Shown here one piece after another: positions 1-8,045 of a DNA stretch of 28,646 nucleotides. Source of the stretch: a virus; the IMG/VR virus record IMGVR_UViG_3300015262_000032, positions 1-28,646 of that record, one strand, 5' to 3'. The translations under genes were made by a program, and so were the position numbers. The notes under the pieces were generated by a model, which worked only from the letters and a program-made list of their open reading frames with translations, ran no database searches and had not been told where the DNA came from. Within the stretch, counting starts at the first letter, position 1. The number at the start of each line of letters is the position of its first letter.

Positions 1-1
1 A

Positions 2-1279
2 GGTGCGTGGACAATCATTGATAAGACCCACAACGGATCGTCCTTGGACTCTCAAGGCTTCACTAATCGCGTAGATCTTCCCTATCCTATGCGCCCAGAA
101 GCTCGGATAAAGAAACGCTTTATTCAGCAAGGAGAGCGAGAAACAGAAATCAACAATGATACTGTTTGGTATGGCGCTCTCTCGCTACTGTCTGCTCCAA
201 CATCTTACGCCGATGTAACCGTTATGAGCGTAAATGCTCGCGGCGGTGATCGTCTCTCTGCGCAATCTGAGGCGATGGTTTCAGTCGAGGCCACTCGCAA
301 ACTTCCGACTCGCTCTGGCGGCGTATGGACCGCTCCCATTGCAACTCGTGATATTGCACCGTTCTTCGCTTACGTCGCCAAAAACGTTGGCTACACGGAT
401 GCAGACATCGACCTCGTAGAACTAGATCGCCTAGATGCGATCTGGAAGGCTCGTGGCGATCACTACGACCAAGCAACTAACACCAACGGCACAGCTAAGG
501 GGGTCATCAATGACGCGCTGTCTTGCGGGTTTAGTGAGCTCACGGTAGATCGAGGCTTGTTGCGTCCGGCTCGTGACGAACTTAGAGCCGTATTCGAATC
601 GATGTACACACCACAGAACATGACTCGCGGTCTTGAACGCGATTTCACTGCCGTTCGTCCTGATGATTATGACGGCGTAGATGTTGAATATATTGATGGC
701 GTGTCGTGGCAGGTTGAAACGGTTGAATGCCGACTGCCAGGTGATGCCGGAACCAGGGTACAAAAAATCAAGGCGGAAGGCTGTACTAACCGAACAAAGG
801 CATGGCGTATTGGTATGCGTCAACGCCGCGCCTTGAAGTATCGTCGCTGGGAATACAACTGGGCGACAGAGCTGGACGCGCTGAATAGTCGTTACCTTAG
901 CTACGTGCAAGTAGCCGACGATGTTCCTGGCTATGCGCAATCGGCTTTCATGGTCGAATACGACAACGGCGTTATTGAATCGTCAGAGGCTTTCGACTGG
1001 TCTGATGCTGGCCCGCACTATCTGTATGTGCGCCGTGAAGACGGAACCAGTTCCGGCCCGTACATCGCTACCCGCGTTGATGATTTCCATCTGTCTATCT
1101 CCGGACTGGATTTTCCGCCAGATACAACGCTTGATCGAGAGCCTCCACACCTGCTGTTCTGTATTGGGTACAAGGTCTTGATTACGTCGATATCTCCAAA
1201 CGGAACCGACTCCGCGAGCGTGGAAGCGATGACGTATGACGACAGGGTTTACGAAAGCGACAATCTGTCGCCACCATAG
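2..1279 (+). CDS. Tail-tip protein, lambda J / TipJ-like, C-terminal part (cut by window edge)
   Basis: The frame is open from the first complete codon of the window, so the true start lies upstream and only the last 425 residues are seen. The C-terminus ends with a stretch of the type found in J-like proteins (YKVLITSISPNG, then an AMTYDDRVYESD-like segment). Members of this family sit at the distal tip of siphovirus tails and take part in host recognition. The gene is followed, after an antisense HNH gene, by a small tail-region gene, a fibre and a spike, which fits a tail-tip position. The family call rests on motif resemblance and gene order. It could be another large baseplate hub protein. 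Confidence 0.6.
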   Translation, partial: GAWTIIDKTHNGSSLDSQGFTNRVDLPYPMRPEARIKKRFIQQGERETEINNDTVWYGALSLLSAPTSYADVTVMSVNARGGDRLSAQSEAMVSVEATRKLPTRSGGVWTAPIATRDIAPFFAYVAKNVGYTDADIDLVELDRLDAIWKARGDHYDQATNTNGTAKGVINDALSCGFSELTVDRGLLRPARDELRAVFESMYTPQNMTRGLERDFTAVRPDDYDGVDVEYIDGVSWQVETVECRLPGDAGTRVQKIKAEGCTNRTKAWRIGMRQRRALKYRRWEYNWATELDALNSRYLSYVQVADDVPGYAQSAFMVEYDNGVIESSEAFDWSDAGPHYLYVRREDGTSSGPYIATRVDDFHLSISGLDFPPDTTLDREPPHLLFCIGYKVLITSISPNGTDSASVEAMTYDDRVYESDNLSPP

Positions 1280-1281
1280 AT

Positions 1282-1932
1282 CTACAAGATCTTTGCTCCC
1301 TTGCTAATGTTGTCACTGGCCCACAAAGGCTGCAAGTTAGAGCTGTGGCATAGCGCAATCATTTCCTCAATCGTTTTAGCTGACGCGAGCGGAATTATAT
1401 GATCGATATGCCACAAGCCTCTATTTTCCCATGTCATACCATCAGTGAATTTTGACTCTATAAGCGCCTTAAGCTCATCCCATGAGCATCCTATTATTTC
1501 TCTGGTGCCGTGCGGCTTTCCTGAAAATCGTCCTCTCTTTATAGCGACATTTATCCTGTTTCTAACCCTGATCTTCATATCATGCAATGGATCAGTCATT
1601 CTCTTAAGCTTATCGCTCTCACTCCTTTTCTCTTTGTTCTCTTGATAATGCCTGTTCCTTTGCTCTATTACCCTGTCCTTGTTTTTTTCTGCCCATTCTC
1701 TCTTTTTAAGAGTGCACCATTCTCTATTTTCCAGCTCCCACGCTTTCTGTCGCTCGCGTAGTCTTTCTTTGTTTTGCTCTCTGTATATTTTGTATCGTTC
1801 TTTTTGCTCGGTCGTCATGGGTTTTGCAGGCCTGCATATCTTGCATGTCCCTCTTCGAAGACCTATATTTTTTTCTCGAAAAGGAAACATCTCGTCACGC
1901 TTTTCAATTTTGCAAATGCTGCATGTTTTCAT
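1282..1932 (-). CDS. HNH endonuclease, probably homing-type, inserted antisense
   Basis: The 216-residue protein begins with a Cys-x2-Cys pair (CSIC, residues 4-7) and a second pair (CKIC) near residue 31, a likely zinc knuckle. A very basic, Glu-rich helical middle follows. The HNH core lies at about residues 174-216 (WHIDHIIPL, then NLQPLWASDN and SKG). It is the only leftward gene in the tail region, and its stop lies 2 bp past the stop of the tail-tip gene. Free-standing HNH genes like this are usually selfish homing endonucleases that nick or cut related phages. The upstream Shine-Dalgarno is weak. It shares a general build, but not close sequence, with the HNH protein at 15.5 kb. Confidence 0.85.
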   Translation of the reverse strand: MKTCSICKIEKRDEMFPFREKNIGLRRGTCKICRPAKPMTTEQKERYKIYREQNKERLRERQKAWELENREWCTLKKREWAEKNKDRVIEQRNRHYQENKEKRSESDKLKRMTDPLHDMKIRVRNRINVAIKRGRFSGKPHGTREIIGCSWDELKALIESKFTDGMTWENRGLWHIDHIIPLASAKTIEEMIALCHSSNLQPLWASDNISKGAKIL

Positions 1933-2018
1933 GGGTGACGCTCTGTTTTGCGGATGACGATATTATCCCACAATATCTACGCACGTCTGGCAACCGAAAA
2001 CCGAGAATCCCCAGCATG

Positions 2019-2024
2019 TATAAT
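2019..2024 (+). promoter_or_regulatory. Candidate -10 box upstream of the tail genes
   Basis: A perfect TATAAT lies 33 bp before the ATG at 2057, in the 124-bp gap behind the antisense HNH gene. No convincing -35 is present at normal spacing, so this is only a candidate. A local promoter would make sense if the HNH insertion separated the downstream tail genes from their original transcription. Confidence 0.3.
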
Positions 2025-2056
2025 GTACAAATTAATGAGATTACCAGCAGAAAACT

Positions 2057-2572
2057 ATGGCAATCAATTACCCAGAATCATTGCCGCGTGGACTTCATAA
2101 CGGCAGAACATACCAGACAGTTAGCCCGCTAAAGAGATCAGAACTAGCTAGCGGGCGGGCTCGTCAGCGCCGGAACTTCACCAGTGTTCCGACAATGGCT
2201 AGCATTAGCTGGATATTCAACTCTGCGCAGTCTCAGGCTTTTGAAATATGGTGGCATGAACAACTTATTGATGGATCTCAATGGTTCGAATGCCCGCTCG
2301 AAACTCCCCTCGTTTATCAGGATTACACAGCAAGATTCACTGATATCTACTCTGGCCCCTCTAGCGTTGGCCCGTTACTTTGGTCATTCTCGGCTGAACT
2401 TGAATTAAGAGAAAGACCTATCTTGGACGACGACTGGGGGCTTATCCCTGAATTTATCATTGACCAATCTATTTTCGATTTCGCTATGAATCGAGAGTGG
2501 CCTTTAAGCCCATGGCAGATCCACGCAGATGCTATGGATTCTGCAATTAACGAGGATTGGCCGCAGCCATGA
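2057..2572 (+). CDS. Conserved tail-region protein of unknown function
   Basis: The 171-residue protein is rich in Trp and acidic residues (SWIFNSAQSQAFEIWW near residue 50, several WPxxPW-like segments at the end) and has no signal peptide or membrane segment. It lies between the J-like tail-tip gene and the fibre gene, and its stop overlaps the fibre ATG (ATGA), so the two are probably translated together. Small proteins in this position are common in siphovirus tail-tip modules. I cannot assign an activity. The start is the first ATG of the frame, with only a weak purine-rich sequence before it. Confidence 0.75.
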   Translation: MAINYPESLPRGLHNGRTYQTVSPLKRSELASGRARQRRNFTSVPTMASISWIFNSAQSQAFEIWWHEQLIDGSQWFECPLETPLVYQDYTARFTDIYSGPSSVGPLLWSFSAELELRERPILDDDWGLIPEFIIDQSIFDFAMNREWPLSPWQIHADAMDSAINEDWPQP

Positions 2573-3546
2573 GTTCATACAATACTTTAAACCCTGTTCC
2601 ATCTATCGATCCTCGCGACCTAGACGACAATGCTACGGTATTCGATCTGCTTATGCATTCAACATCAAGCAGTGTTCCTGACCGTCTTAGCGTCCAGCGC
2701 AAGACTTGGCATCAGGTTGAGATTGACGCCGCAGCATTGGTTAGCCCTAACGTTTCGGCGCTAGCTGGGTTAACGAGCGCTGCGAATAAGGGTCTCTATT
2801 TTACTGGCTCTGGCACCATGGCCACGTTTACGCAGACTGCGTACGGTCGCACGATGCAGAGCTTTAACAATGGCGCGGAGCTGCGTGCGGATATAAGCGC
2901 TATGGCTCTCACCGATACTGGTGCATATGCTGGTAGCGCTGCGAAACTTACTACCCCTAGAGGCATTTCCGCTACCGGCGACCTAACGTGGACTGTTAGC
3001 TTCGATGGATCGGCCGCCGTAACTGCCGCCGCAACTTTGGCTGCGTCAGGCGTCGCTGCGGGGACATACGGTAGTGTCACGGTCAACTCGAAGGGTTTAG
3101 TGACCGCCGCGTCTACGGCTACCCCTGTTGCTAATGGCGGGACAGGGCAAACAACAATTGCGGCTGCCGCCCTGGCTATTGCTGTGCCTAAATTAGCTTG
3201 GACGCCTTACACTCCTACCGTAACGGCGGGTACGGGCACCTACACAGCGGCATCTGCCGTAGGTCAGTACTTAGTAGTGAATGGTATGTGCCATTTTCAA
3301 GTAACAATAACCGTTACTACCGTAGGCACCGGAGTTAAGCCGATTTTCACACTGCCTTTTACTGCCTTGGCGGGCATGCTCGGAAGCCCCTATCTAGCTC
3401 GCGAAAACGCGATAAACTTCAAGGCCGGAACGGCCACCTTGAGAACTGGCCTAGCGACTATGATATGCCATGATTACGCCAACGGCGATCTAGTAACTGC
3501 AAACGGAAGTGTCGTAATTATCGCCGGCTGCTATGCAGTCGCCTAA
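2569..3546 (+). CDS. Tail fibre protein
   Basis: The ATG at 2569, overlapping the previous stop, is preferred to a TTG 12 bases upstream and gives 325 residues. The N-terminal ~45 residues (ending DRLSVQRKTWHQVE) match the build of the tailspike N-terminus (DRFGRRRETWAGME), which suggests a shared anchor to the virion. The middle is Ala/Thr/Gly-rich with fibre-like sequence such as ANGGTGQTT, which often precedes receptor-binding tips. The C-terminal ~125 residues look like a beta-rich tip domain. It is expected to bind a surface receptor. No chaperone or protease motif is visible. Confidence 0.8.
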   Translation: MSSYNTLNPVPSIDPRDLDDNATVFDLLMHSTSSSVPDRLSVQRKTWHQVEIDAAALVSPNVSALAGLTSAANKGLYFTGSGTMATFTQTAYGRTMQSFNNGAELRADISAMALTDTGAYAGSAAKLTTPRGISATGDLTWTVSFDGSAAVTAAATLAASGVAAGTYGSVTVNSKGLVTAASTATPVANGGTGQTTIAAAALAIAVPKLAWTPYTPTVTAGTGTYTAASAVGQYLVVNGMCHFQVTITVTTVGTGVKPIFTLPFTALAGMLGSPYLARENAINFKAGTATLRTGLATMICHDYANGDLVTANGSVVIIAGCYAVA

Positions 3547-3561
3547 ACTTAAGGATCAGAA

Positions 3562-5469
3562 ATGACCAATACTTATGAAACGTCTGATCTTCCGCTAGGA
3601 ACTACGTCAGCGAAAGCTCTTTATAACAACGCATCCAACTTAGACGAGGGAATGAACTCTTTAGGTCCGTCTTTCGCTGACCGATTTGGGCGTCGTCGTG
3701 AAACATGGGCCGGCATGGAAACTGCGTTACAGGACTTCTTGGTTCGCTCGGCATTCGTATTCATTGGCGATTACGCTGCCGGTTTGAACTTTACGGCTCG
3801 CAATCAGTACACCATTCGCCTCGGTATTGCGTATCGGCTATCGCAGACCGCAACCCTTCCGTATGTAACAACGGGTGTTTGGGCTACGGACGCGGCTAAC
3901 TTCGTTGCATTTGACTCTGACGCCATATTAAGAACAGAGCTTGCTGACGATTCTGATACGTCGAAAGGCGCCGGAATGGTCGGCTACAAAGGCCGTACTG
4001 CCTATGACAAATTCATGGAGTCAGTCAGTATTAGCGACTTCGGAGGCGACACTTCAGCAATTGCTTCGGTAAACTCTGCGGCCATCGCTGCCGCTGTTGC
4101 ATTCGTACAGGCATCCGGTGGCGGACTCGTACACATCCCACGTGGCAACTGGAACTTCGCCAGCACCTTTAACATCGCCCCGCTCGGAACTGGCGAGGGC
4201 TACCACAACGTAATGATTGTTGGTGACGGTTCCGGCAACACCTTCCTAGACTTCTCTGCGGCTGTTGCTGGTTCTGACGGTATAGCGGTGCACAACTACG
4301 GTGGCCGCTTCGTTCTTCGGGGGTTCCGAGTTAAAGGGGCACCAGGTATTGGCGTCAATATCAACGCTGGCGAATCTCGCGGCGGCCAAAGCTTCATTTC
4401 CGAGTTCGTCATCGATGACGTGAAGGTTAGCGGATGTGGTAGTGATGGCATTCGGTGCCTTCAGACGTACTTGGGCACTCTGCGCGATATCGATTCGGCG
4501 TTTAACGGTGGCAATGGCATCAACCTGCAAGGGTTCCATACCTCTATGCAGATGTCCCGCGTATCGTCTTCGCACAACACTCTGGCTGGCTGGTTCTTGA
4601 ATGGCCTCGTCTACTCGACTATGGATTGTTGCACCTCCGACTGGAATGGAGCGGCGGGCTACTCGATCCACAACATTGCCGGTCTCAAAATCACTGGCGG
4701 CGGCGCAGAAAGCAACGGCCTTGACGGCTATCAAGTAATTACTGGCACTACGTACATTTCAGGTATTCCGGTTGATTGCCAGGATATCAACTGCCTTACA
4801 CTCGATACCTGCCTGACGTACAACAACTCAAAGGCGGCTGCCGGTGCTTACGCGAATTCCCTTAGCGTGTCTACCAGCGGTGGTCGTCACGCAAACTTAG
4901 AAATGAAGAACTGCAACGGCTGGAATGATGTTGGCGGCTTGCTCGCTGTCTATCTTGGCGGCGTTTCAGGTTCTGCCACTCTTCAGGCTCAGGGCAATAA
5001 GATAAAAGGCACTACCGTTAGAGCGGGATCTGCGTTCATTCAGAACGACACTCTGGCTGGACGGAGCATCATGGTAACTGCTTCGACCAACATCGCCGTT
5101 GCCACAAACACAGACACTATCGTGCTATGGGACGCAGTAGAGGCCAACCGACTTGGTGCGGCATATGGACTTGGCGCTGTAACCATTCCTGAAGGCGTTA
5201 ACCGGATCAAGGTCACTGCTGGCCTGTATTGGGCAGCTAGTTCGGCTGGCAGTCGCATCATCCGCATCAGTAAAAATGGCGGCGCTGTTATCGGACTGCC
5301 GCAGCTTAAAGTTCCAGGCATTGACGCAACTGGCCAGGCCATAACTACGGCCATCATCGAGGTTAATCCCGGAGATCTAATCAGGACCATGGCTTACCAA
5401 GATGCTGGCGGAACACTTGCCATCCTATCTGGAGCCGCATCATTCATGTCGGTTGAATGTATCGGCTAA
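3562..5469 (+). CDS. Tailspike with pectate-lyase-like beta-helix
   Basis: The 635-residue protein starts at an ATG preceded by an AAGGAT Shine-Dalgarno. Residues 1-50 form an anchor related to the fibre. Residues ~60-130 form a small linker domain. From ~160 the sequence VQASGGGLVHIPRGNWNF is the classic entry to a right-handed parallel beta-helix of the pectate-lyase-3 type, and short Asn/Gly-rich coils then run to ~470. The last ~130 residues resemble a C1q/jelly-roll-like trimerising end. Spikes of this class usually cleave or bind surface polysaccharide. The catalytic residues cannot be assigned by eye. A bidirectional terminator follows directly. Confidence 0.85.
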   Translation: MTNTYETSDLPLGTTSAKALYNNASNLDEGMNSLGPSFADRFGRRRETWAGMETALQDFLVRSAFVFIGDYAAGLNFTARNQYTIRLGIAYRLSQTATLPYVTTGVWATDAANFVAFDSDAILRTELADDSDTSKGAGMVGYKGRTAYDKFMESVSISDFGGDTSAIASVNSAAIAAAVAFVQASGGGLVHIPRGNWNFASTFNIAPLGTGEGYHNVMIVGDGSGNTFLDFSAAVAGSDGIAVHNYGGRFVLRGFRVKGAPGIGVNINAGESRGGQSFISEFVIDDVKVSGCGSDGIRCLQTYLGTLRDIDSAFNGGNGINLQGFHTSMQMSRVSSSHNTLAGWFLNGLVYSTMDCCTSDWNGAAGYSIHNIAGLKITGGGAESNGLDGYQVITGTTYISGIPVDCQDINCLTLDTCLTYNNSKAAAGAYANSLSVSTSGGRHANLEMKNCNGWNDVGGLLAVYLGGVSGSATLQAQGNKIKGTTVRAGSAFIQNDTLAGRSIMVTASTNIAVATNTDTIVLWDAVEANRLGAAYGLGAVTIPEGVNRIKVTAGLYWAASSAGSRIIRISKNGGAVIGLPQLKVPGIDATGQAITTAIIEVNPGDLIRTMAYQDAGGTLAILSGAASFMSVECIG

Positions 5470-5473
5470 ACAA

Positions 5474-5503
5474 AAACCCCGCCTAATAAGCGGGGTTTCT
5501 TTT
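5474..5503. terminator. Bidirectional intrinsic terminator
   Basis: A 9-bp stem (AAACCCCGC / GCGGGGTTT) encloses a 7-base loop, with T-rich tracts on both sides. It separates the rightward tail genes from the converging leftward accessory operon and can stop both. Confidence 0.9.
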
Positions 5504-5612
5504 AGTGACTCTTAAATGGTGCGGTTTCAATATAGACCTTTCCGTCTATCACGCGATACCACCCAACTTGACAAAAAGCGTTAGTAAACTCAATCCATGG
5601 TATTTCTTTCAT
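5502..5612 (-). CDS. Small hypothetical protein (36 aa), last gene of the leftward accessory operon
   Basis: The frame could extend further upstream, but the internal ATG at 5612 has a GAGGAT Shine-Dalgarno at good spacing. The upstream part would overlap the preceding gene for its whole length. The product is MKEIPWIEFTNAF followed by a short beta-rich stretch. It is not recognised. Its stop touches the terminator. Confidence 0.5.
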   Translation of the reverse strand: MKEIPWIEFTNAFCQVGWYRVIDGKVYIETAPFKSH

Positions 5613-5625
5613 ATTTATATCCTCG

Positions 5626-5820
5626 CTAGTGAATTGTCGGCCCAGTCGGTAGCACCATCGGCTCTTCCCCCTCATAACACCGCTCAGCAATCAGCACGCT
5701 AAAGTCTCCACCTTCGCATGGACTCATCTCGATGTTGAAGCCATACTCAGCCAAGTTAACCACAAGATCCGAAACCATATCTGGAAACGGGAAGAATTTC
5801 AGTTTGATTCGTTGGCTCAT
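5626..5820 (-). CDS. Small hypothetical protein (64 aa)
   Basis: The product is soluble and slightly acidic (MSQRIKLKFFPFPDM at the N-terminus, an EGGDFSVLIAER segment in the middle). Its ATG shares one base with the stop of the upstream frame (TAATG), a sign of translational coupling. Nothing in the sequence points to a function. Confidence 0.65.
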   Translation of the reverse strand: MSQRIKLKFFPFPDMVSDLVVNLAEYGFNIEMSPCEGGDFSVLIAERCYEGEEPMVLPTGPTIH

Positions 5821-6026
5821 TATCTTATCTCGTGCTTAATGGATTGAAGGCCGGAACACTCATTACAATACAGAACACCGTAACTGCGTAGGAAAATAGC
5901 GCCTGTATCACTCAGCTCGTGCTTGCAACTGCAAACTTTCTCGGAGAACTCTAAGCTCTTCGCGCATCTCGACAATTCCAGCGAGCCAGTAGTTCTTTTT
6001 TTCTCCATTTTGGTATGGACAGTCAT
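5820..6026 (-). CDS. Possible zinc-ribbon protein, start uncertain
   Basis: The C-terminal half carries a CSC pair and a CNEC pair about 22 residues apart, consistent with a small zinc ribbon, and ends by coupling (TAATG) to the next gene. The longest reading, from 6026, overlaps the Rmf/CrpP-like gene by 119 bases in another frame. No ATG lies in the non-overlapping part, so an internal TTG may be the real start. The Cys pattern and the coupling make the C-terminal half likely real. The N-terminal half is doubtful. Confidence 0.45.
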   Translation of the reverse strand: MTVHTKMEKKRTTGSLELSRCAKSLEFSEKVCSCKHELSDTGAIFLRSYGVLYCNECSGLQSIKHEIR

Positions 6027-6093
6027 TCCTTCCCTCCAGATAGGCTACTTTGCCCTCAAGGTAGTAACGATTCGTTAGACTCTTGTGCTGCAT
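5908..6093 (-). CDS. Rmf/CrpP-like small protein
   Basis: The 61-residue protein has the spaced pattern of the ribosome modulation factor / CrpP fold: G14-x-x-A-Y, a G-R-N segment, C25-P26-Y27, then W36-x-x-G39, with a charged helix after it. Rmf dimerises 100S ribosomes in stationary phase. CrpP-type relatives are carried by Pseudomonas plasmids and phages, and some have been linked to ciprofloxacin resistance. The start overlaps the HTH gene upstream by 38 bases. The role in this phage (translation control or another use of the fold) is inference. Confidence 0.65.
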   Translation of the reverse strand: MQHKSLTNRYYLEGKVAYLEGRNDCPYQNGEKKNYWLAGIVEMREELRVLRESLQLQARAE

Positions 6094-6346
6094 AATATTT
6101 TATCGCTCTCTTTAAAGCCTTGTAACTTGGCCCGATTTTATCGCTGATCGACTGCCAAGAGTATCCGTTAGTTCGCATTTCGTGTGCCTGTATTGCTTGA
6201 TCTAGAACGATCCTTGTTCCGTTTACACTGCACGGATCGTATCCTTGTGCCTTGAGAATCTTCCTTGTGTGCCCTTCGCTGAACCCGATCTGCCTTGCGA
6301 TTGACTTTACTGGAAGGCCTTGGTTGTAGAGTTCTATGGCTGTCAA
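6056..6346 (-). CDS. HTH DNA-binding protein (96 aa)
   Basis: A TTG start at 6346 is chosen because its first two bases form part of the upstream stop (TTGA) and an AAGGAG Shine-Dalgarno sits 8 bases before it. Longer in-frame readings run into the upstream gene. The protein has two HTH-like units: residues ~5-33 (LPVKSIARQIGFSEGHTRKI) and ~58-85 (GYSWQSISDKIGPSYKALKR). Tandem recognition helices of this type occur in phage regulators and in proteins that accompany HNH genes. No catalytic domain is attached. Confidence 0.7.
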   Translation of the reverse strand: MTAIELYNQGLPVKSIARQIGFSEGHTRKILKAQGYDPCSVNGTRIVLDQAIQAHEMRTNGYSWQSISDKIGPSYKALKRAIKYYAAQESNESLLP

Positions 6347-7215
6347 CCGTTCAGCTCCTTGACCTTGTCGAGGCAGTCGGGGATTGTAAGATTTTCTTCG
6401 GCTATCAGCACATAACGAGCCCCGCATTTTGGGCATGCAGCTGCCATGCAGTTTTCTGAGTCGCAGCCTGGGCATTTATCCTCTATTGGTTCAGGGCCTT
6501 GCCATTCGCAATCATGGCAGGCGCCAACACCGACTCCAGAATCATTAATTCCTACATGGTTGCAGTTATCGCACTGACGTGCCTCTGCGCGAAGATGTCC
6601 ACCTGAACTAACCACTGATACCGGCGCGGGCTGCGAGGTGTAGAGCGGCTTCGTATAGCGCTCGACAACCATCAAAGGCGCCCCGCCGAGCTTCTCGTTG
6701 TGGCTCTTGTGCGTCGCGGTAATGGTGTTGTCGTATGCATCGGCCCAATATGCCGCCTCACCCTGCCCACCCTTCAGCCGCTCGATTTCTGCAGCCTGCT
6801 GGGCGATGACCTCAGTCAGATCCTTGATAAGCGCGCCATTCGTTGGGACTTGCAGTTCGGCGAGTTCGGGCGGGGCGGCATAGAGCGGTACTCGCTGAGT
6901 GGACAGCGCACAAGACTGCGTTTTATGCAATAGCGATGAAACTGAATCAAACTCGCCGATCTTTAAAATACGCAGACAATGGCGCTCAATAAAAACATCA
7001 GGCTGGCGCTCGACGACAGGGGCGGCGAAGTATCTGCGCAGGTGAAATCCAAGTTCGCTCGCCAGCGTCACCGCAGTGGTAAGTTCTGGACTTGCGCCGC
7101 ACGCCTCTATCGCCTGACTGATCTTTCCAGCGTGCGCCAAAAGATCATCTCGGCTCATAGCTGGGTGGTCGGGGTGACTTGCGGCCAATTTAACACCGTC
7201 AATTTTACTGCTCAT
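6343..7215 (-). CDS. Hypothetical protein with C-terminal zinc ribbons (290 aa)
   Basis: The ATG at 7215 overlaps the upstream stop (ATGA) and follows a GGGAG Shine-Dalgarno. The N-terminal half is helical. The middle contains a short coiled coil (EVIAQQAAEIERLKGG) and a Tyr/Trp segment (AAYWADAYDNTI). The C-terminal ~75 residues carry three Cys-x2-Cys units (CDNC/CHDC, CPGC, CPKC), so two small zinc ribbons are likely. Proteins of this composite type are common in accessory blocks of Pseudomonas phages. The function is unknown; nucleic-acid or protein binding through the ribbons is a guess. Confidence 0.7.
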   Translation of the reverse strand: MSSKIDGVKLAASHPDHPAMSRDDLLAHAGKISQAIEACGASPELTTAVTLASELGFHLRRYFAAPVVERQPDVFIERHCLRILKIGEFDSVSSLLHKTQSCALSTQRVPLYAAPPELAELQVPTNGALIKDLTEVIAQQAAEIERLKGGQGEAAYWADAYDNTITATHKSHNEKLGGAPLMVVERYTKPLYTSQPAPVSVVSSGGHLRAEARQCDNCNHVGINDSGVGVGACHDCEWQGPEPIEDKCPGCDSENCMAAACPKCGARYVLIAEENLTIPDCLDKVKELNG

Positions 7216-7565
7216 TCGCTTGCTCCCGATTCGGTGGGTTTGAGGGCTGCGTCGATTTCTTCCATCAGGCTTACTGGCAAATCGAAGTCGCCGTACTCTC
7301 CTGCATTTCGAACAGAGCCAACGCATCGGCGTAGCAACTCGACCATAGCCGAATTCCGCTGCTCGGCGGCTGTCAGGTCATATTTCAGGTCTACAACATG
7401 CTCTGAGTACTCAAGCCCCATCGCATGCAGTTTGTCGCGGTCTTCCCGCAGCGCATCCAGTTCACGATCATGATCATCCGCACGAACCATAAATACTTCG
7501 CCATCATGCAAATCCCCACCAATGCAAAGCGCAGTCTCAATCACTGCATAACGCTGAATGCTCAT
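7212..7565 (-). CDS. Hypothetical coiled-coil protein (117 aa)
   Basis: The ATG at 7565 overlaps the stop of a 59-residue upstream gene (ATGA) and has an AAGG Shine-Dalgarno. The N-terminal 35 residues look beta-rich (GGDLHDGEVFMVRADD). Residues ~38-85 form an acidic helical stretch with heptad character (RELDALREDRDKLHAM onwards). The product is not recognised. It couples to the zinc-ribbon gene downstream. Confidence 0.7.
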   Translation of the reverse strand: MSIQRYAVIETALCIGGDLHDGEVFMVRADDHDRELDALREDRDKLHAMGLEYSEHVVDLKYDLTAAEQRNSAMVELLRRCVGSVRNAGEYGDFDLPVSLMEEIDAALKPTESGASE

Positions 7566-7741
7566 GATTTGCAAACCTTTTCGAAGTAGCCGTCTACATC
7601 TGGCCATACGCCTTCCAAGATCATCTGACAGCGAAACGCCTGATCATCTAGGCCGTCTTGATAGCTCATTCGATTAGATACGACGAAGCCAGCGCACAAG
7701 ATAACGATGATTACTGCGGTAGTGATTGCGCGAATGTTCAT
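7562..7741 (-). CDS. Small single-pass membrane protein (59 aa)
   Basis: The frame starts with MNIRAITTAVIIVILCAGFV, a clear N-terminal membrane segment. About 35 soluble residues follow (SNRMSYQDGLDDQAFRC and a VWPDVDGYFEKV segment). It overlaps both neighbours by ATGA, which supports it as a real gene. The segment could be a signal anchor with the C-terminal part in the periplasm. It lies about 660 bp from the divergent lysis genes, so a lysis role is conceivable but not shown. Confidence 0.7.
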   Translation of the reverse strand: MNIRAITTAVIIVILCAGFVVSNRMSYQDGLDDQAFRCQMILEGVWPDVDGYFEKVCKS

Positions 7742-8043
7742 TTTTCCATCTCCCGCAGATCAATCTGATTAATATCAGCCCAGCTATCGCGAACACTCTG
7801 CTTTGCGTCTTCAAGTGTTTTGTGATTCTTAGAATAAGTGATCCAGCTCCATGTGCAATTCTCATGAGCCGATTTATTGATCATAAACCACACCTCGTAA
7901 CCCATACGGGGCCCACCGAATCTTGAGGGCGCATGTATACGACCAATAACCTTTTTTGTTCGCTTGATATCGCAACCAACCACAAATCCAACTGAAGCTA
8001 AACCTGTGGGCCGGGAGTCATTCTTGAAAGTAGGCTTCGCCAT
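7738..8043 (-). CDS. Hypothetical protein (101 aa)
   Basis: The ATG at 8043 sits 7 bases after a strong GGAGG. An in-frame TTG two codons upstream is too close to that site. The protein is basic at the start and has an aromatic middle (MGYEVWFMINKSAHEN, TWSWITYSKNHKT) and an acidic helical end. No known motif is seen. The gene is the second of this operon. Confidence 0.7.
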   Translation of the reverse strand: MAKPTFKNDSRPTGLASVGFVVGCDIKRTKKVIGRIHAPSRFGGPRMGYEVWFMINKSAHENCTWSWITYSKNHKTLEDAKQSVRDSWADINQIDLREMEK

Positions 8044-8045
8044 AA

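Noticed and set aside
431-940. A 169-codon leftward frame opposite the tail-tip gene
   Set aside because: It has no recognisable motif and lies entirely within the continuous J-like frame.
2569-5469. Diversity-generating retroelement variable region in the fibre or spike
   Set aside because: No reverse transcriptase, no template repeat and no adenine-directed variable repeat is visible in the window.
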